Source: Halosegnis longus
GTDB lineage: Archaea; Halobacteriota; Halobacteria; Halobacteriales; Haloarculaceae
NCBI RefSeq assembly: GCF_009663395.1
Contig: NZ_QKNW01000001.1
Span: forward strand, 1,984,001-2,048,000
Length of the DNA stretch: 64,000 nucleotides
Direction: 5' to 3'
Part shown: in pieces, positions 33,023 to 41,800 of the stretch
How positions within the stretch are numbered: position 1 is the first letter of the stretch
How the letters are laid out: each line of letters begins with the position of its first letter
Position numbers and translations under genes: made by a program
Notes under the pieces: model-generated
The model's database searches: none
Told to the model about the DNA's origin: nothing
What the model saw: the letters and a program-made list of their open reading frames with translations, nothing else

Positions 33023-34243
33023 CTACTGCTCGACGCGCGTTACGTCGTCCAGCGTCTCGCGGCGGCGGACGACGCGCGTTTCGCCGTCCTCGATGGCGAC
33101 CTCTGCGGGCCGCGGCTGTGAGTGGAACTGGCTCGCGAGCTCGTAGCCGTACGCGCCGGCGTTGCCGATGGCGAGGAGGTCCTCGCGGCGCGGCTCTGCG
33201 ATAGGACGGTCCGTGCAGAACACGTCTGCGCTCGTGCAACACGGGCCACCGACGGAGACCGGCTTCGGCTCGCGGCCCGGTGTCGTGACGTTGCGAATCG
33301 GGTGGTACGAGTCGAACATCGCCGGCCGGATGAGCGTCGCGAGGGACGCGTCCACGCCGACCACTGTCGACCCGGGGGCCTCCTTCACCGTGTTGACCTC
33401 CGTGAGGATGAGCTCGGCGTCGGCGACGACGTACCGCCCGGGTTCGAGCTTGAGCTGTGCACCGAGGTCGCCGACCGCGTCGCGAATCTTGTCGGCGACG
33501 GACTCGATGTCGAGGGGTGGTTCGTCCTCGTGGTACGGGACGCCGTAGCCGCCCCCCACGTCGACGAACTCGAGGTCGTCGTCGCCCACGGCGCGGGCGA
33601 TGTCCGCGACCTTGCCGACCGCGCGGGCGTGTTCGTCCACGTCGTCGGTGAGCACGCCGCTCCCGATGTGGGCGTGGATACCGACGAGGTCGAACCGCTC
33701 GCGCACGTCGGCAGCCACGTCCTCGACGGACGCCTCGGGGATGCCGAACTTCGCGTCCTTGCCGGTGGCGACCTTCTCGTGGTGGCCGGTCCCGATACCC
33801 GGATTGATGCGGATTGCGACGCGGCCGTCGTAGCCGCGTGCTTCGAGCCGGTCGAAGGTGTCGCGCGCACCGCCGGTGATGGTGAGCCCCGGATGCTCCT
33901 CGGCGAGTTCGACTGCCCTATCGAGGTCGCGGTCCGGCGGATTGACGGCGGTGTACTGGAGCGTGTTCGGGTCCGCGCCGGCGTCGATAGCGCGCTGGAG
34001 TTCCCCCCACGCCGCACACTCGATGTCGGCTCCCGCATCGAGCAGCGCCGAGAGGACGGCCTGTCCGGTGTGTGCCTTCGCCGCGTACATGACGTGTGCA
34101 TCGGGGAAGGCGGCGTCGAACCGCTCGTAGTTGGCCTGCACGCGGTCGACATCGAGCACGTACAGCGGGGTGTCGTGCTCGGCGGCCAGCCGGTCGAGGC
34201 GGTCGTGGTCCCAATCGCTGAGCCGCTTGACGAGGTCGCTCAT
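33023..34243 (-). CDS. lysA: Diaminopimelate decarboxylase
   Basis: The last step of lysine synthesis, meso-diaminopimelate to lysine. The 406-residue alanine-racemase-fold PLP enzyme has its Schiff-base lysine at 56 in VMYAAKAHTGQ. HIGSG and FVDVGGGYGVPY bind the phosphate. The C-terminal beta-domain contains GPCCTSADVF with the active-site Cys, and IGNAGAYGYELAS. The start ATG at 34243 overlaps the stop of dapD by four bases. It is the last pathway gene of the dap operon here. It requires the meso isomer, and the epimerase gene dapF is not adjacent. Confidence 0.96.
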   Translation of the reverse strand: MSDLVKRLSDWDHDRLDRLAAEHDTPLYVLDVDRVQANYERFDAAFPDAHVMYAAKAHTGQAVLSALLDAGADIECAAWGELQRAIDAGADPNTLQYTAVNPPDRDLDRAVELAEEHPGLTITGGARDTFDRLEARGYDGRVAIRINPGIGTGHHEKVATGKDAKFGIPEASVEDVAADVRERFDLVGIHAHIGSGVLTDDVDEHARAVGKVADIARAVGDDDLEFVDVGGGYGVPYHEDEPPLDIESVADKIRDAVGDLGAQLKLEPGRYVVADAELILTEVNTVKEAPGSTVVGVDASLATLIRPAMFDSYHPIRNVTTPGREPKPVSVGGPCCTSADVFCTDRPIAEPRREDLLAIGNAGAYGYELASQFHSQPRPAEVAIEDGETRVVRRRETLDDVTRVEQ

Positions 34244-35073
34244 TCGCGGAGGGCGTCCTCGCGCTGGGTGGCTTCGAGCGTCTGTTCCTCGACGTGGGTG
34301 GCGACGACCGCCGGCTTGTACGCGCCCCCTTCGAAGAGGTCGTGGTCGCCGACGCTGGACTCGACGTAGCGGATGAACGCGCGCCGCTCCGGCGGGAGTT
34401 CGCCGTAGAGAATCTCCTCCTCGACGAGGTCGTAAACCGGGATGCGGGGCGTGAGCAGCGTGTTCTCGCCGACGACGGAGTTCTCTCCGACGACGAAGCC
34501 GGAGGTGACTCGACAGCCCGCGCCGAGCGAGACGCCGTCCTCGACGATGACCGGCGCGCTCTCGACGGGTTCGAGGACGCCGCCGATGAGCGTGTTCGCG
34601 CCGAGCTTCACGTCGTCGCCGATTTGGGCACACGAGCCGACCGTGTCACACGAGTCGACGAGCGTCCCGTCGCCGACGTGTGCGCCGATGTTGACGAAGC
34701 TCGGAGACATCATGATTGCGTCCGCGCCGATGTGTGCGCCACGGCGGATGACGGTCCCGCTTGGGGTGTTGCGCGTTCCCCGCGTCGGGAGGTCGTCCGT
34801 GTCGCGCAGCGGGAGCACGTCGTGGTAGCCCACGCCGCCGTGCTCGAAGGTCTGGATGGCGCGCAGTCCGAAGTTGAGGAGAATCCCCTGTTTGACCCAC
34901 GCGTTCGCCTCCCACTCGCCGTCGCGCTTCTCGGCGGCCCGCACCTCGCCGGCTTCGAGCGCGTCGAGGAACGCGTCGAGGGTGTCGTACGCGTCCGCGT
35001 CGGCGGAGTCGGCGTCCACGGCGTCGGTCTGATAGCGGTCCCACAGGGTCGTGATCTCGGATTCGAGTGTCAT
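34240..35073 (-). CDS. dapD: Tetrahydrodipicolinate N-succinyltransferase
   Basis: This 277-residue left-handed beta-helix acyltransferase uses succinyl-CoA and tetrahydrodipicolinate. Hexapeptide-repeat features include VIRRGAHIGADAIMMSPSFV, NIGAHVGDGTLVDSCDTVGS, and GGVLEPVESAPVIVEDGVSL. The N-terminal helical domain (LESEITTLWDRYQ) is typical of DapD. Its presence points to the succinylase branch of the DAP pathway, which also needs a transaminase and DapE. The gene overlaps lysA and dapB by four bases on each side, so the operon is translationally coupled. Confidence 0.95.
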   Translation of the reverse strand: MTLESEITTLWDRYQTDAVDADSADADAYDTLDAFLDALEAGEVRAAEKRDGEWEANAWVKQGILLNFGLRAIQTFEHGGVGYHDVLPLRDTDDLPTRGTRNTPSGTVIRRGAHIGADAIMMSPSFVNIGAHVGDGTLVDSCDTVGSCAQIGDDVKLGANTLIGGVLEPVESAPVIVEDGVSLGAGCRVTSGFVVGENSVVGENTLLTPRIPVYDLVEEEILYGELPPERRAFIRYVESSVGDHDLFEGGAYKPAVVATHVEEQTLEATQREDALRE

Positions 35074-35804
35074 AGTACGTCTGGAAAGTCGTACTCGCCG
35101 GCCGGTCGGCCCGCGAGCGCTTCGGCCGCATCGACCGCGCCCGCCGCGAAGACGCGGCGCGACTCGGCGCGATGGGTGAGCGTCACCACCTCGTCGTTGC
35201 CGGCGAGCAGCACCTCGTGTTCGCCCCGGACGTTGCCCGCCCGGCGAACGTGGACGCCGACCTCCTCGGGCGCGCGCTCGTGCTCGCCCTCGCGGCCGTG
35301 CGTCCGGTCGAGTTCGGTCTCCCGTGCGTCCTCGATATCGTCCAGCAGGGTGAGCGCGGTCCCGGACGGGGCATCGCGCTTCCCGTTGTGGTGGGTCTCC
35401 GTCAGTTCGACATCGTACTCGGGAAGGGCTTCGACGCCGGCCTGCACGATGTCGCGCAGCGCGTGCACGCCCCTCGCGAAGTTCGACGCTCGGAGCACGG
35501 GAATCTCGCGGGCGGCGTCGGCAAGCGCGGCGAACCCGTCGTCGTCGAAGCCCGTCGTCCCGACGACGAGCGGAACCCCTGTCTCGGCCGCGACGGCGGC
35601 GTGTTCGACGGTCGCCTCGGGCACGGTGAAGTCGATGAGTGCATCGGGGTCGGTCTCAGTCAGGACGGCCGCGAGGTCATCGAGGTCGCGCTGGTCGTCC
35701 GTCGGGTCGCGGGAGAGCGCGAGCACGTCGTGGTCGCGCTCCCGGAGTTCGGCGACGATTTCGCTGCCGGTGCGGCCGGTCGCGCCGGCGACGGCGACCT
35801 TCAT
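35070..35804 (-). CDS. dapB: 4-hydroxy-tetrahydrodipicolinate reductase
   Basis: A 244-residue enzyme reducing the dipicolinate intermediate with NAD(P)H. The N-terminal Rossmann motif is VAVAGATGRTGSEIV. In the middle, DFTVPEATVEHA and VVGTTGFD carry the cofactor contacts, and ETHHNGKRDAPSGTAL holds the His-His and Lys of the active site. The chosen start ATG at 35804 gives the standard N-terminus. It overlaps the stop codon of dapA by four bases (ATGA), and dapD overlaps its own 3' end, so all four lysine genes are coupled. Confidence 0.96.
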   Translation of the reverse strand: MKVAVAGATGRTGSEIVAELRERDHDVLALSRDPTDDQRDLDDLAAVLTETDPDALIDFTVPEATVEHAAVAAETGVPLVVGTTGFDDDGFAALADAAREIPVLRASNFARGVHALRDIVQAGVEALPEYDVELTETHHNGKRDAPSGTALTLLDDIEDARETELDRTHGREGEHERAPEEVGVHVRRAGNVRGEHEVLLAGNDEVVTLTHRAESRRVFAAGAVDAAEALAGRPAGEYDFPDVL

Positions 35805-36691
35805 ACGTCCAGCCCGAGGTCGGTCAGGACGGCGCGCAGTTCCTCGCGACTCTCCTCTCGCAGCCGCGACAGCGGCGGGCGCATTGTCACTGGCTGCTGG
35901 TCGCACATCGCCTGTGCCTCCTTAATCGGAATCGGGTTCGTCTCGACGAACAGCGTTCGGAACAGCGGCCCGAGTTCGAACTGGAGTTCGCGGGCGGCCG
36001 CGTACTCGTCTGCGAGCGCGTGCTCGACCAGCCGGCTCGTCCGCTCGGGGACGAGGTTCGCGGCGACGGAGATGGCTCCCTTTCCGCCGAGTGACATGAC
36101 GGGGAGCGTCAGCGCGTCGTCGCCGGAGAGCACGGCGAAGTTCTCCCCCCGGGTGCGCTCGATGACCTCGCCGACGCGGCCGAGGTCGCCGGATGCGGCC
36201 TTGTAGCCGACGATGTTCTCGTGGCTCGCGAGCGATTCGGCCGTCTCGACGGCGATGTTGCGTCCCGTCCGGCCGGGGACGTTGTAGACGATTTGGGGTA
36301 GATCCACCTCGTCGGCAACGGTGCGGAAGTGCTCCTCCATCCCCGCCGGCTCGGGAGTGTTGTAGTACGGCGAGATGAGCAGCAGGCCGTCCGCACCGGC
36401 CTCGGCTGCGCGCCGCGAGAGGTCAAGCGCCTCCTCGGTGTTGTTCGAGCCGGAGCCGGCGACGACGGGGACCGAGTCGACCGCCTCGACGGCCGCCTCG
36501 ATGACGGCGACGTGTTCGTCGTGGGTCATGGTCGCGGACTCGCCGGTGGTGCCGACGGGAACGACGCCGTGGACGCCCTCGCGCTCGACGCGGCGAACGT
36601 TCTGTTTGAAAGTCTCGAAGTCGATGCTGCCGTCCTCGTGGAACGGGGTCGTGAGTGCCGGCATCGCGCCGGTGAATGTATCGTGTGTCAT
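35801..36691 (-). CDS. dapA: 4-hydroxy-tetrahydrodipicolinate synthase
   Basis: The first committed step to lysine, condensing pyruvate and aspartate semialdehyde. The 296-residue TIM barrel has the Schiff-base Lys164 in IVGYKAASGD, Tyr136 in QIVYNVPGRTG, and PVGTTGESATMTHDEH. The start ATG at 36691 fits the family. It is the first gene of the lysine operon, and the 250-base gap to aglD upstream should hold its promoter. I see no riboswitch, as expected for an archaeon. Confidence 0.96.
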   Translation of the reverse strand: MTHDTFTGAMPALTTPFHEDGSIDFETFKQNVRRVEREGVHGVVPVGTTGESATMTHDEHVAVIEAAVEAVDSVPVVAGSGSNNTEEALDLSRRAAEAGADGLLLISPYYNTPEPAGMEEHFRTVADEVDLPQIVYNVPGRTGRNIAVETAESLASHENIVGYKAASGDLGRVGEVIERTRGENFAVLSGDDALTLPVMSLGGKGAISVAANLVPERTSRLVEHALADEYAAARELQFELGPLFRTLFVETNPIPIKEAQAMCDQQPVTMRPPLSRLREESREELRAVLTDLGLDV

Positions 36692-36941
36692 GGGTTTCGG
36701 TAGGTACTCGAAGTCTGTGCTCGGCCCGACCAACGACGGGTCGCCATCCCGCCGAGAGTCACAACTGCGCTCACTTCGACTTCGAGCAGTCACCGTCGCG
36801 GGCGGGGGCAACGGTAACAGCGCCAGAACCCGGAGACGGATGCATACACCAGACGCGAGCGCGCGACCAGTTAGCGTTTGCGCCCTCGGCACGTCTCTCG
36901 CTCCCAGAAGGTTCATACCCGCCTGTTTACAACCGACGGTA

Positions 36942-38780
36942 ATGAGCGAGGTCGCGGTGAGCGTCGTCCTCCCGGCGTACAACGAGGAGGAGACCATCGA
37001 ACACACCGTCCGGACGACTCTCGACACCCTCGGGGCGTTTCTCCCAGCGGGGAGCTTCGAGGTCATCATCGCCGAGGACGGCTGTGACGACGCCACCCCC
37101 GACATCGCAGACCGACTCGCCGCCGAGGACTCCCGCATTCGACACTTCCACTCCGACGAGCGACTGGGCCGCGGTGGCGCACTCGAACGTGCCTTCCGGG
37201 CGAGCGAGGGCGAGACGCTCGTCTACTTCGATACGGACCTCGCGACCGACATGTCCCACCTCGAAGAGCTGGTCGAGTCCGTCCGGACCGAGGGGTACGA
37301 CGTGGCGACCGGCTCCCGCCGGATCCCCGGCGAGAAACAGGACCGCGAGCCACAGCGTGGCTTCGCGTCGACCGGGTACAACACGCTTGTCAAGCTGTTC
37401 TTGCGCTCTGACCTCCACGACCACCAGTGTGGATTCAAGGCGTTCGACCGCGCCGTGTTGTTCGACTTACTCGAGAACACGGAAGACGACCACTGGTTTT
37501 GGGACACGGAGGTGCTCGTGCGCGCACAGCGGGCGGGCTACGATATCAAGGAGTTTCCCGTCCGGTGGACGCCGAAAGGCGACACGAAGGTCGACCTCGT
37601 CCGAGACGTGTTCGGGATGGGGAGCCAGATTCTCCGCGTCTGGTGGGAGTTTTCGATTAGGCCGCGGGCGACCCGCCGGGCCGGACTCGTCGCCGGGACG
37701 CTGCTCACTCTCGCCGCGCTCGCGTTGATGACGGTGTATCTCGACCCCGACGCGATTCTCGACGCCATTCGCGGGGCCGACTACCGGCTGGTCGCGCTCG
37801 CCGCCGGCGTCTACGCCCTCTCGTGGCCGCTGCGGGGACAGCGCTACCGCGACATCCTGCGCGAACTCGGCTACGACGGCGACCTGCTGTTCATGACGGG
37901 CGCGGTGTTCATCTCACAGACCGGCAACCTCGTCTTCCCCGCCCGCGCGGGCGATGCCGTGCGCGCGTACGTCGTGAAAGCCCGCCGGAAGATTCCGTAC
38001 CCGAGCGGCTTCGCCTCCCTCGCCGTCGAGCGCGTCTTCGATTTGCTTGCGATTACGGTGCTCGCCGGCGCGGTCCTCGTCGGCTTGCTCGCCACGGGTG
38101 GAGCCGACGGGCTGGCGGAGGCGATCGCGGCCGACATCGGCACCGTCGAGATTGGCGGGCAATCAATCGCGCCGGGTGCAGCGGCCAGAACCGCGCTCCG
38201 GGTGGCCGCGGTGGTCGGCGTGCTCGCCATCGCCGGCGTCGCCGTCATCGTCGCGAGCGCGCGCCGCGACACCGACCTCGTCCACCGGTTCGTCAGCGCC
38301 ATCAGCGACGACTCCTACGCCGAGTACGTCTCGACGGCCATCGGCCAGTTCGTCGGCGACGTGCAGGCGGTCGCCGGCGACGGCGGTGCCTTCGCCCGCA
38401 TCGGACTGTCGAGTCTCCTCGTGTGGGGTATCGACGTGGTGACGGCCATCGTCGTGCTCGCCGCGTTTCAGGTGCCGGTGACGCCGTATCTGATTGCGGT
38501 GTCCTTCTTCGCCGTCAGCGTCGGCAACCTCGCGAAAATCGTCCCGCTCTCGCCGGGCGGTATCGGTCTGTACGAGGGAGCCTTCACCCTCATCGTCGTC
38601 GGCTTCACCGCCAACATCACCGCGCCGGTCGCCATCGCGGTCGCCGTCCTCGACCACGCGGTCAAGAACATCGTCACGATGATCGGTGGAATCGCCGCCA
38701 CGCTCGTGTTCAACGTCTCGCTCGTCGAGGCCGTCGAGGGAGCCGCCGAGGTGGACGAGCCGGTCAGTAGTGAGCAGTGA
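36942..38780 (+). CDS. aglD: AglD-type fusion: family 2 glycosyltransferase plus flippase-like membrane domain
   Basis: This 612-residue protein has a GT2 catalytic half, residues 1 to about 245. VSVVLPAYNEEETI, IIAEDGCDDATPDI and VYFDTDLATDMSHL (DxD) are followed by KAFDRAV and WFWDTEVLVRAQ. The C-terminal half has eight or so membrane helices of the LPG-synthase/flippase-like family, with VSFFAVSVGNLAKIVPLSPG. This matches Haloferax AglD, needed for the final hexose on the dolichol-phosphate carrier in S-layer N-glycosylation. The start ATG at 36942 follows a TATA-like TTCATACC. It is divergent from dapA and converges with the NTPase gene (17-base overlap). Confidence 0.9.
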   Translation: MSEVAVSVVLPAYNEEETIEHTVRTTLDTLGAFLPAGSFEVIIAEDGCDDATPDIADRLAAEDSRIRHFHSDERLGRGGALERAFRASEGETLVYFDTDLATDMSHLEELVESVRTEGYDVATGSRRIPGEKQDREPQRGFASTGYNTLVKLFLRSDLHDHQCGFKAFDRAVLFDLLENTEDDHWFWDTEVLVRAQRAGYDIKEFPVRWTPKGDTKVDLVRDVFGMGSQILRVWWEFSIRPRATRRAGLVAGTLLTLAALALMTVYLDPDAILDAIRGADYRLVALAAGVYALSWPLRGQRYRDILRELGYDGDLLFMTGAVFISQTGNLVFPARAGDAVRAYVVKARRKIPYPSGFASLAVERVFDLLAITVLAGAVLVGLLATGGADGLAEAIAADIGTVEIGGQSIAPGAAARTALRVAAVVGVLAIAGVAVIVASARRDTDLVHRFVSAISDDSYAEYVSTAIGQFVGDVQAVAGDGGAFARIGLSSLLVWGIDVVTAIVVLAAFQVPVTPYLIAVSFFAVSVGNLAKIVPLSPGGIGLYEGAFTLIVVGFTANITAPVAIAVAVLDHAVKNIVTMIGGIAATLVFNVSLVEAVEGAAEVDEPVSSEQ

Positions 38781-39270
38781 GGAAGGGACCGAGTGACCCC
38801 GCCACCGCTGTCCGGAGCGCTTCCGTTCGGTTCGTCACGCCGCCCGTGAGTGCGCCGGCAGCGCCTTGACTCTCCGCCACGCCGTCCTCGTTTAGCACGT
38901 CGTCCATCACCGGGCCGAGTTCCTCGCCGGCGTCGACGCGCGCGGTGATGGCGTCGGGGAGCCGGAGGGACGGCCCGCTGCCGCGACCCCACCGTTCACC
39001 GTCGGTCGCTGCGGCCCACATGATGAGCCAGAGACCGTCCGTGTCGGGGAGTCGTGCGACCCCGCCCTCCAGTCCGACACCGAGGTCCGCGTCGGTCGCG
39101 GCGAGTGCGTTCGCCGCGCGGGTCTCCGCACCCTCGACGGTCTCGGCGATGCCGACCGGCTGTTCGCTCACGCCCGACTCGACGCCGACCGCCTCGACCG
39201 TCGCCGAGTCGTGTGCCCTCGCGACTGCGTCGCGCTTCACCGGATTACCGCTGCCGACTGCGATGTGCAT
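38764..39270 (-). CDS. Inosine/xanthosine triphosphatase (YjjX/DUF84 family)
   Basis: A 168-residue enzyme expected to hydrolyse non-canonical purine nucleoside triphosphates and so clean the nucleotide pool. Family signatures are the N-terminal IAVGSGNPVKRDAV, GVESGVSEQPVG, ETVEGAETRAANAL and DLGVGLEGGVARL. The start ATG at 39270 gives the normal N-terminus; the longer open frame upstream is not expected. It overlaps the 3' end of aglD by 17 bases in convergent orientation. Confidence 0.88.
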   Translation of the reverse strand: MHIAVGSGNPVKRDAVARAHDSATVEAVGVESGVSEQPVGIAETVEGAETRAANALAATDADLGVGLEGGVARLPDTDGLWLIMWAAATDGERWGRGSGPSLRLPDAITARVDAGEELGPVMDDVLNEDGVAESQGAAGALTGGVTNRTEALRTAVAGSLGPFLTAHY

Positions 39271-39489
39271 ACCCCCTCTGTTCGCCGGGCGCGGTTGTGT
39301 GTTTGCACACAACTATCCTGATAAATAGGCACTGTCTCTCCGAGCGACGGCGTTGTTTTCGCCAGATACGCGGCGTCTACAACGCGCGACCAGAACACTC
39401 TTATACTGGGTTCGTGAATGTCAGGTCAAGCGTTCGCTATCGGGCCGTCTGGAGTATCCACGTCCGGTAGCCCCCGCCAGCTACCATCC

Positions 39490-40452
39490 ATGAGCGACCA
39501 CCTTCGCATTCACACGTCCGAGGATGAGACCGAGACCGAGGAAACGAGCGAGAGCCAGACCGGCTGTCCCGAGTGTGGCGGCAACGTCACCACGACCAGC
39601 GACCACGAGACCGTCTGTGAGGACTGCGGGCTCGTCGTCGACGAGGACAACATCGACCGCGGGCCGGAGTGGCGCGCGTTCGACTCCGCCGAGAAGGACA
39701 AGAAGTCCCGCGTCGGTGCGCCGACGACGAACATGATGCACGACAAGGGCCTCTCGACGAACATCGACTGGCGCGACCAGGACGCGTACGGCAACTCGCT
39801 GTCCTCGAATCAGCGCCAGAAGATGCAGCGGCTCCGGAAGTGGAACGAGCGGTTCCGCACCCGCGACTCCAAGGAGCGCAACCTCAAGCAGGCGCTCGGC
39901 GAAATCGACCGCATGGCTTCTGCTCTCGGTCTCCCCGAAAACGTCCGCGAAACAGCGTCGGTCATCTACCGGCGCGCGCTCGACGAGAACCTCCTGCCCG
40001 GCCGCTCCATCGAGGGCGTCTCGACCTCGGCCGTCTACGCCGCCGCGCGACAGGCCGGTGTCCCACGCAGCCTCGACGAGATTGCTGACGTGTCCCGGGT
40101 CGAGAAGGACGAAATCGCGCGCACCTACCGCTACGTCGTGCGCGAACTCGGCCTGGAGGTCGCCCCCGCCGACCCCGAGAGCTACGTCCCCCGGTTCGCC
40201 TCCTCGCTCGGACTCTCCGACGAGGCGGAAAACCGCGCGCGCCAGCTCCTGAAGAACGCCAAGGAACAGGGCGTCCACTCCGGCAAGTCGCCGGTCGGAC
40301 TCGCCGCCGCCGCGGTGTACGCGGCCGCGCTACTCACGAACGAGAAGACGACGCAGGCTGCCGTCTCGGAGGTCGCCGACATCTCCGAGGTCACCATCCG
40401 CAACCGCTACCACGAGCTGCTGGAGGCCGAGCAGGGTCTCCCGATGGCGTAG
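39490..40452 (+). CDS. tfb: Transcription initiation factor TFB
   Basis: Archaeal homologue of TFIIB, 320 residues, recruiting RNA polymerase to TBP-bound promoters. The N-terminal zinc ribbon is CPECGG ... CEDCGLVVDE. The B-reader (RGPEWRAFDSAEK ... RVGAPTT) follows, and then two cyclin-like repeats with their C-terminal helix-turn-helix for BRE contact (AAVSEVADISEVTIRNRYHE). I prefer ATG 39490 because the upstream ATG at 39418 lies only about 14 bases after the TATA-like CTTATACT at 39399-39406. Haloarchaea carry several TFB genes, and this one has no partner nearby. Confidence 0.95.
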   Translation: MSDHLRIHTSEDETETEETSESQTGCPECGGNVTTTSDHETVCEDCGLVVDEDNIDRGPEWRAFDSAEKDKKSRVGAPTTNMMHDKGLSTNIDWRDQDAYGNSLSSNQRQKMQRLRKWNERFRTRDSKERNLKQALGEIDRMASALGLPENVRETASVIYRRALDENLLPGRSIEGVSTSAVYAAARQAGVPRSLDEIADVSRVEKDEIARTYRYVVRELGLEVAPADPESYVPRFASSLGLSDEAENRARQLLKNAKEQGVHSGKSPVGLAAAAVYAAALLTNEKTTQAAVSEVADISEVTIRNRYHELLEAEQGLPMA

Positions 40453-40528
40453 AGCCGATCTCCGTTTCTTCTACGGATACGTCTCGTTCCGCTGTGTTCT
40501 GTCGGGAGTACGAACGACGACTGCAGGC

Positions 40529-41728
40529 TCAGATACCCTTACTCATCAGGTGTGAGCGAATCACGTCGGCGTCTTTGCTCCCCGCGCCGGTGTTGAGTAA
40601 GACGACGATGTCGTCCTCGCCGAACGCACCCTCCTCCGCGAGCTTCTGTGCGCCCGACGTTGCCGCCGAGCAGGTGACGCCCATCTCGACGCCCTCCTTC
40701 TGCGCGACGGTGAGTGCCGCCTCCAGAATCTCCTTGTCCGGGGTGGCGACCGCGCCGCCGCCCGATTCTTCGAGCGCGTCGAGGATGAGCGGGCTCGCAC
40801 CGGGGTCCGGAATCTCGATGCCCCCGCAGATGGTGTCGGGCTGTTCCCACGGCTCGTGTTCCGCTGCCCCGGACTCGAACGCCTTCACGATGGGCGCACA
40901 CCCGTCCGACTGTGCGGCCCACATCGCCGGGAGGTCGTCGGTGAGACCTAGCTCTTGCAGTTCGGTCGCGGCCTTGTGCATCCCGACGAGCCCGACGCCG
41001 CCGCCCGTCGGGTAGACGACGTGGTCGGGCACTTCCCAGTCCAGCTGTTCGACCGTCTCGTACAGCATCGTCTTCTTCCCCTCGTGGCGGTACGGCGTCA
41101 CGAACGTCTTGACCGAGTGCCACTCCGGGTGGTCGGCGATAGCGTTCTCGTAGGCCGCGCCGGCGTCGCCGATGCGCCCCTCGACGACCGTCATCTCCCC
41201 GCCGTGGACGTTGATCATCGCCTTGTTGACGAAGGACGCGCGCGTCGGGATGAACGTCTCCGAGTCCATGCCGGCGTTGGCGGCGTAGGCGCTCGCCGCC
41301 TGCCCGGCGTTGCCCGCCGTCGCGAGGGCGACGGTCTCCGCGTCGTGTTGGGCGGCCGCGGTCACGGCCATCGCCTGGCCGCGGTCCTTGAACGTCCCCG
41401 TCGGATTGCGCCCCTCGTCCTTGATGTACACTTGCCCGACGCCGAGCTCCTCGGCCAGGTTCGGCGCTTCCACGAGCGGGGTGTTCCCCTCGTCGAGCGT
41501 GACGGCGGCCGACTCGGGGAACGGCAGCAGCGACTCGTAGCGCCACAGCCCGCGTCCGTTCCCGGAGACGGTCGCTCGGGTCACGTCCAGCGCGTCGTAA
41601 TCGTACTCGGGGTCGAGGATGCCGCCGCAGTCGGGACACCGACCGGGGGCCTCGGCCGCGTCGAACAGCGTCTCGCAGTCCGTACACCGCAGTCCCGTGA
41701 ACGCGTCCGTCGTCTCCATACCGCTCAT
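40529..41728 (-). CDS. thrC: Threonine synthase
   Basis: A 399-residue fold-type II PLP enzyme converting O-phosphohomoserine to threonine. The Schiff-base lysine is Lys114 in GRNPTGTFKDRG, and VVYPTGGGVGLVGMHK is the phosphate-binding Gly loop. The N-terminal zinc-ribbon-like CTDCETLFDAAEAPGRCPDC is typical of the archaeal type. The start could be ATG 41728 or ATG 41719 (METTDAF), three codons later. It is divergent from a flavoprotein gene and stands alone, away from homoserine genes. The gap of 76 bases to tfb is convergent. Confidence 0.93.
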   Translation of the reverse strand: MSGMETTDAFTGLRCTDCETLFDAAEAPGRCPDCGGILDPEYDYDALDVTRATVSGNGRGLWRYESLLPFPESAAVTLDEGNTPLVEAPNLAEELGVGQVYIKDEGRNPTGTFKDRGQAMAVTAAAQHDAETVALATAGNAGQAASAYAANAGMDSETFIPTRASFVNKAMINVHGGEMTVVEGRIGDAGAAYENAIADHPEWHSVKTFVTPYRHEGKKTMLYETVEQLDWEVPDHVVYPTGGGVGLVGMHKAATELQELGLTDDLPAMWAAQSDGCAPIVKAFESGAAEHEPWEQPDTICGGIEIPDPGASPLILDALEESGGGAVATPDKEILEAALTVAQKEGVEMGVTCSAATSGAQKLAEEGAFGEDDIVVLLNTGAGSKDADVIRSHLMSKGI

Positions 41729-41800
41729 AGTCGCGGCGCGAACTAACCTCTATCCCTCTCGATACTGGTGGTTTTTCCTCGGGGCACCCGTACGCATGGT

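Noticed and set aside
39418-39489. Upstream ATG for TFB at 39418
   Set aside because: It lies only about 14 bases after the TATA-like box, too close for a start of transcription, and it adds 24 residues not found in TFB proteins.
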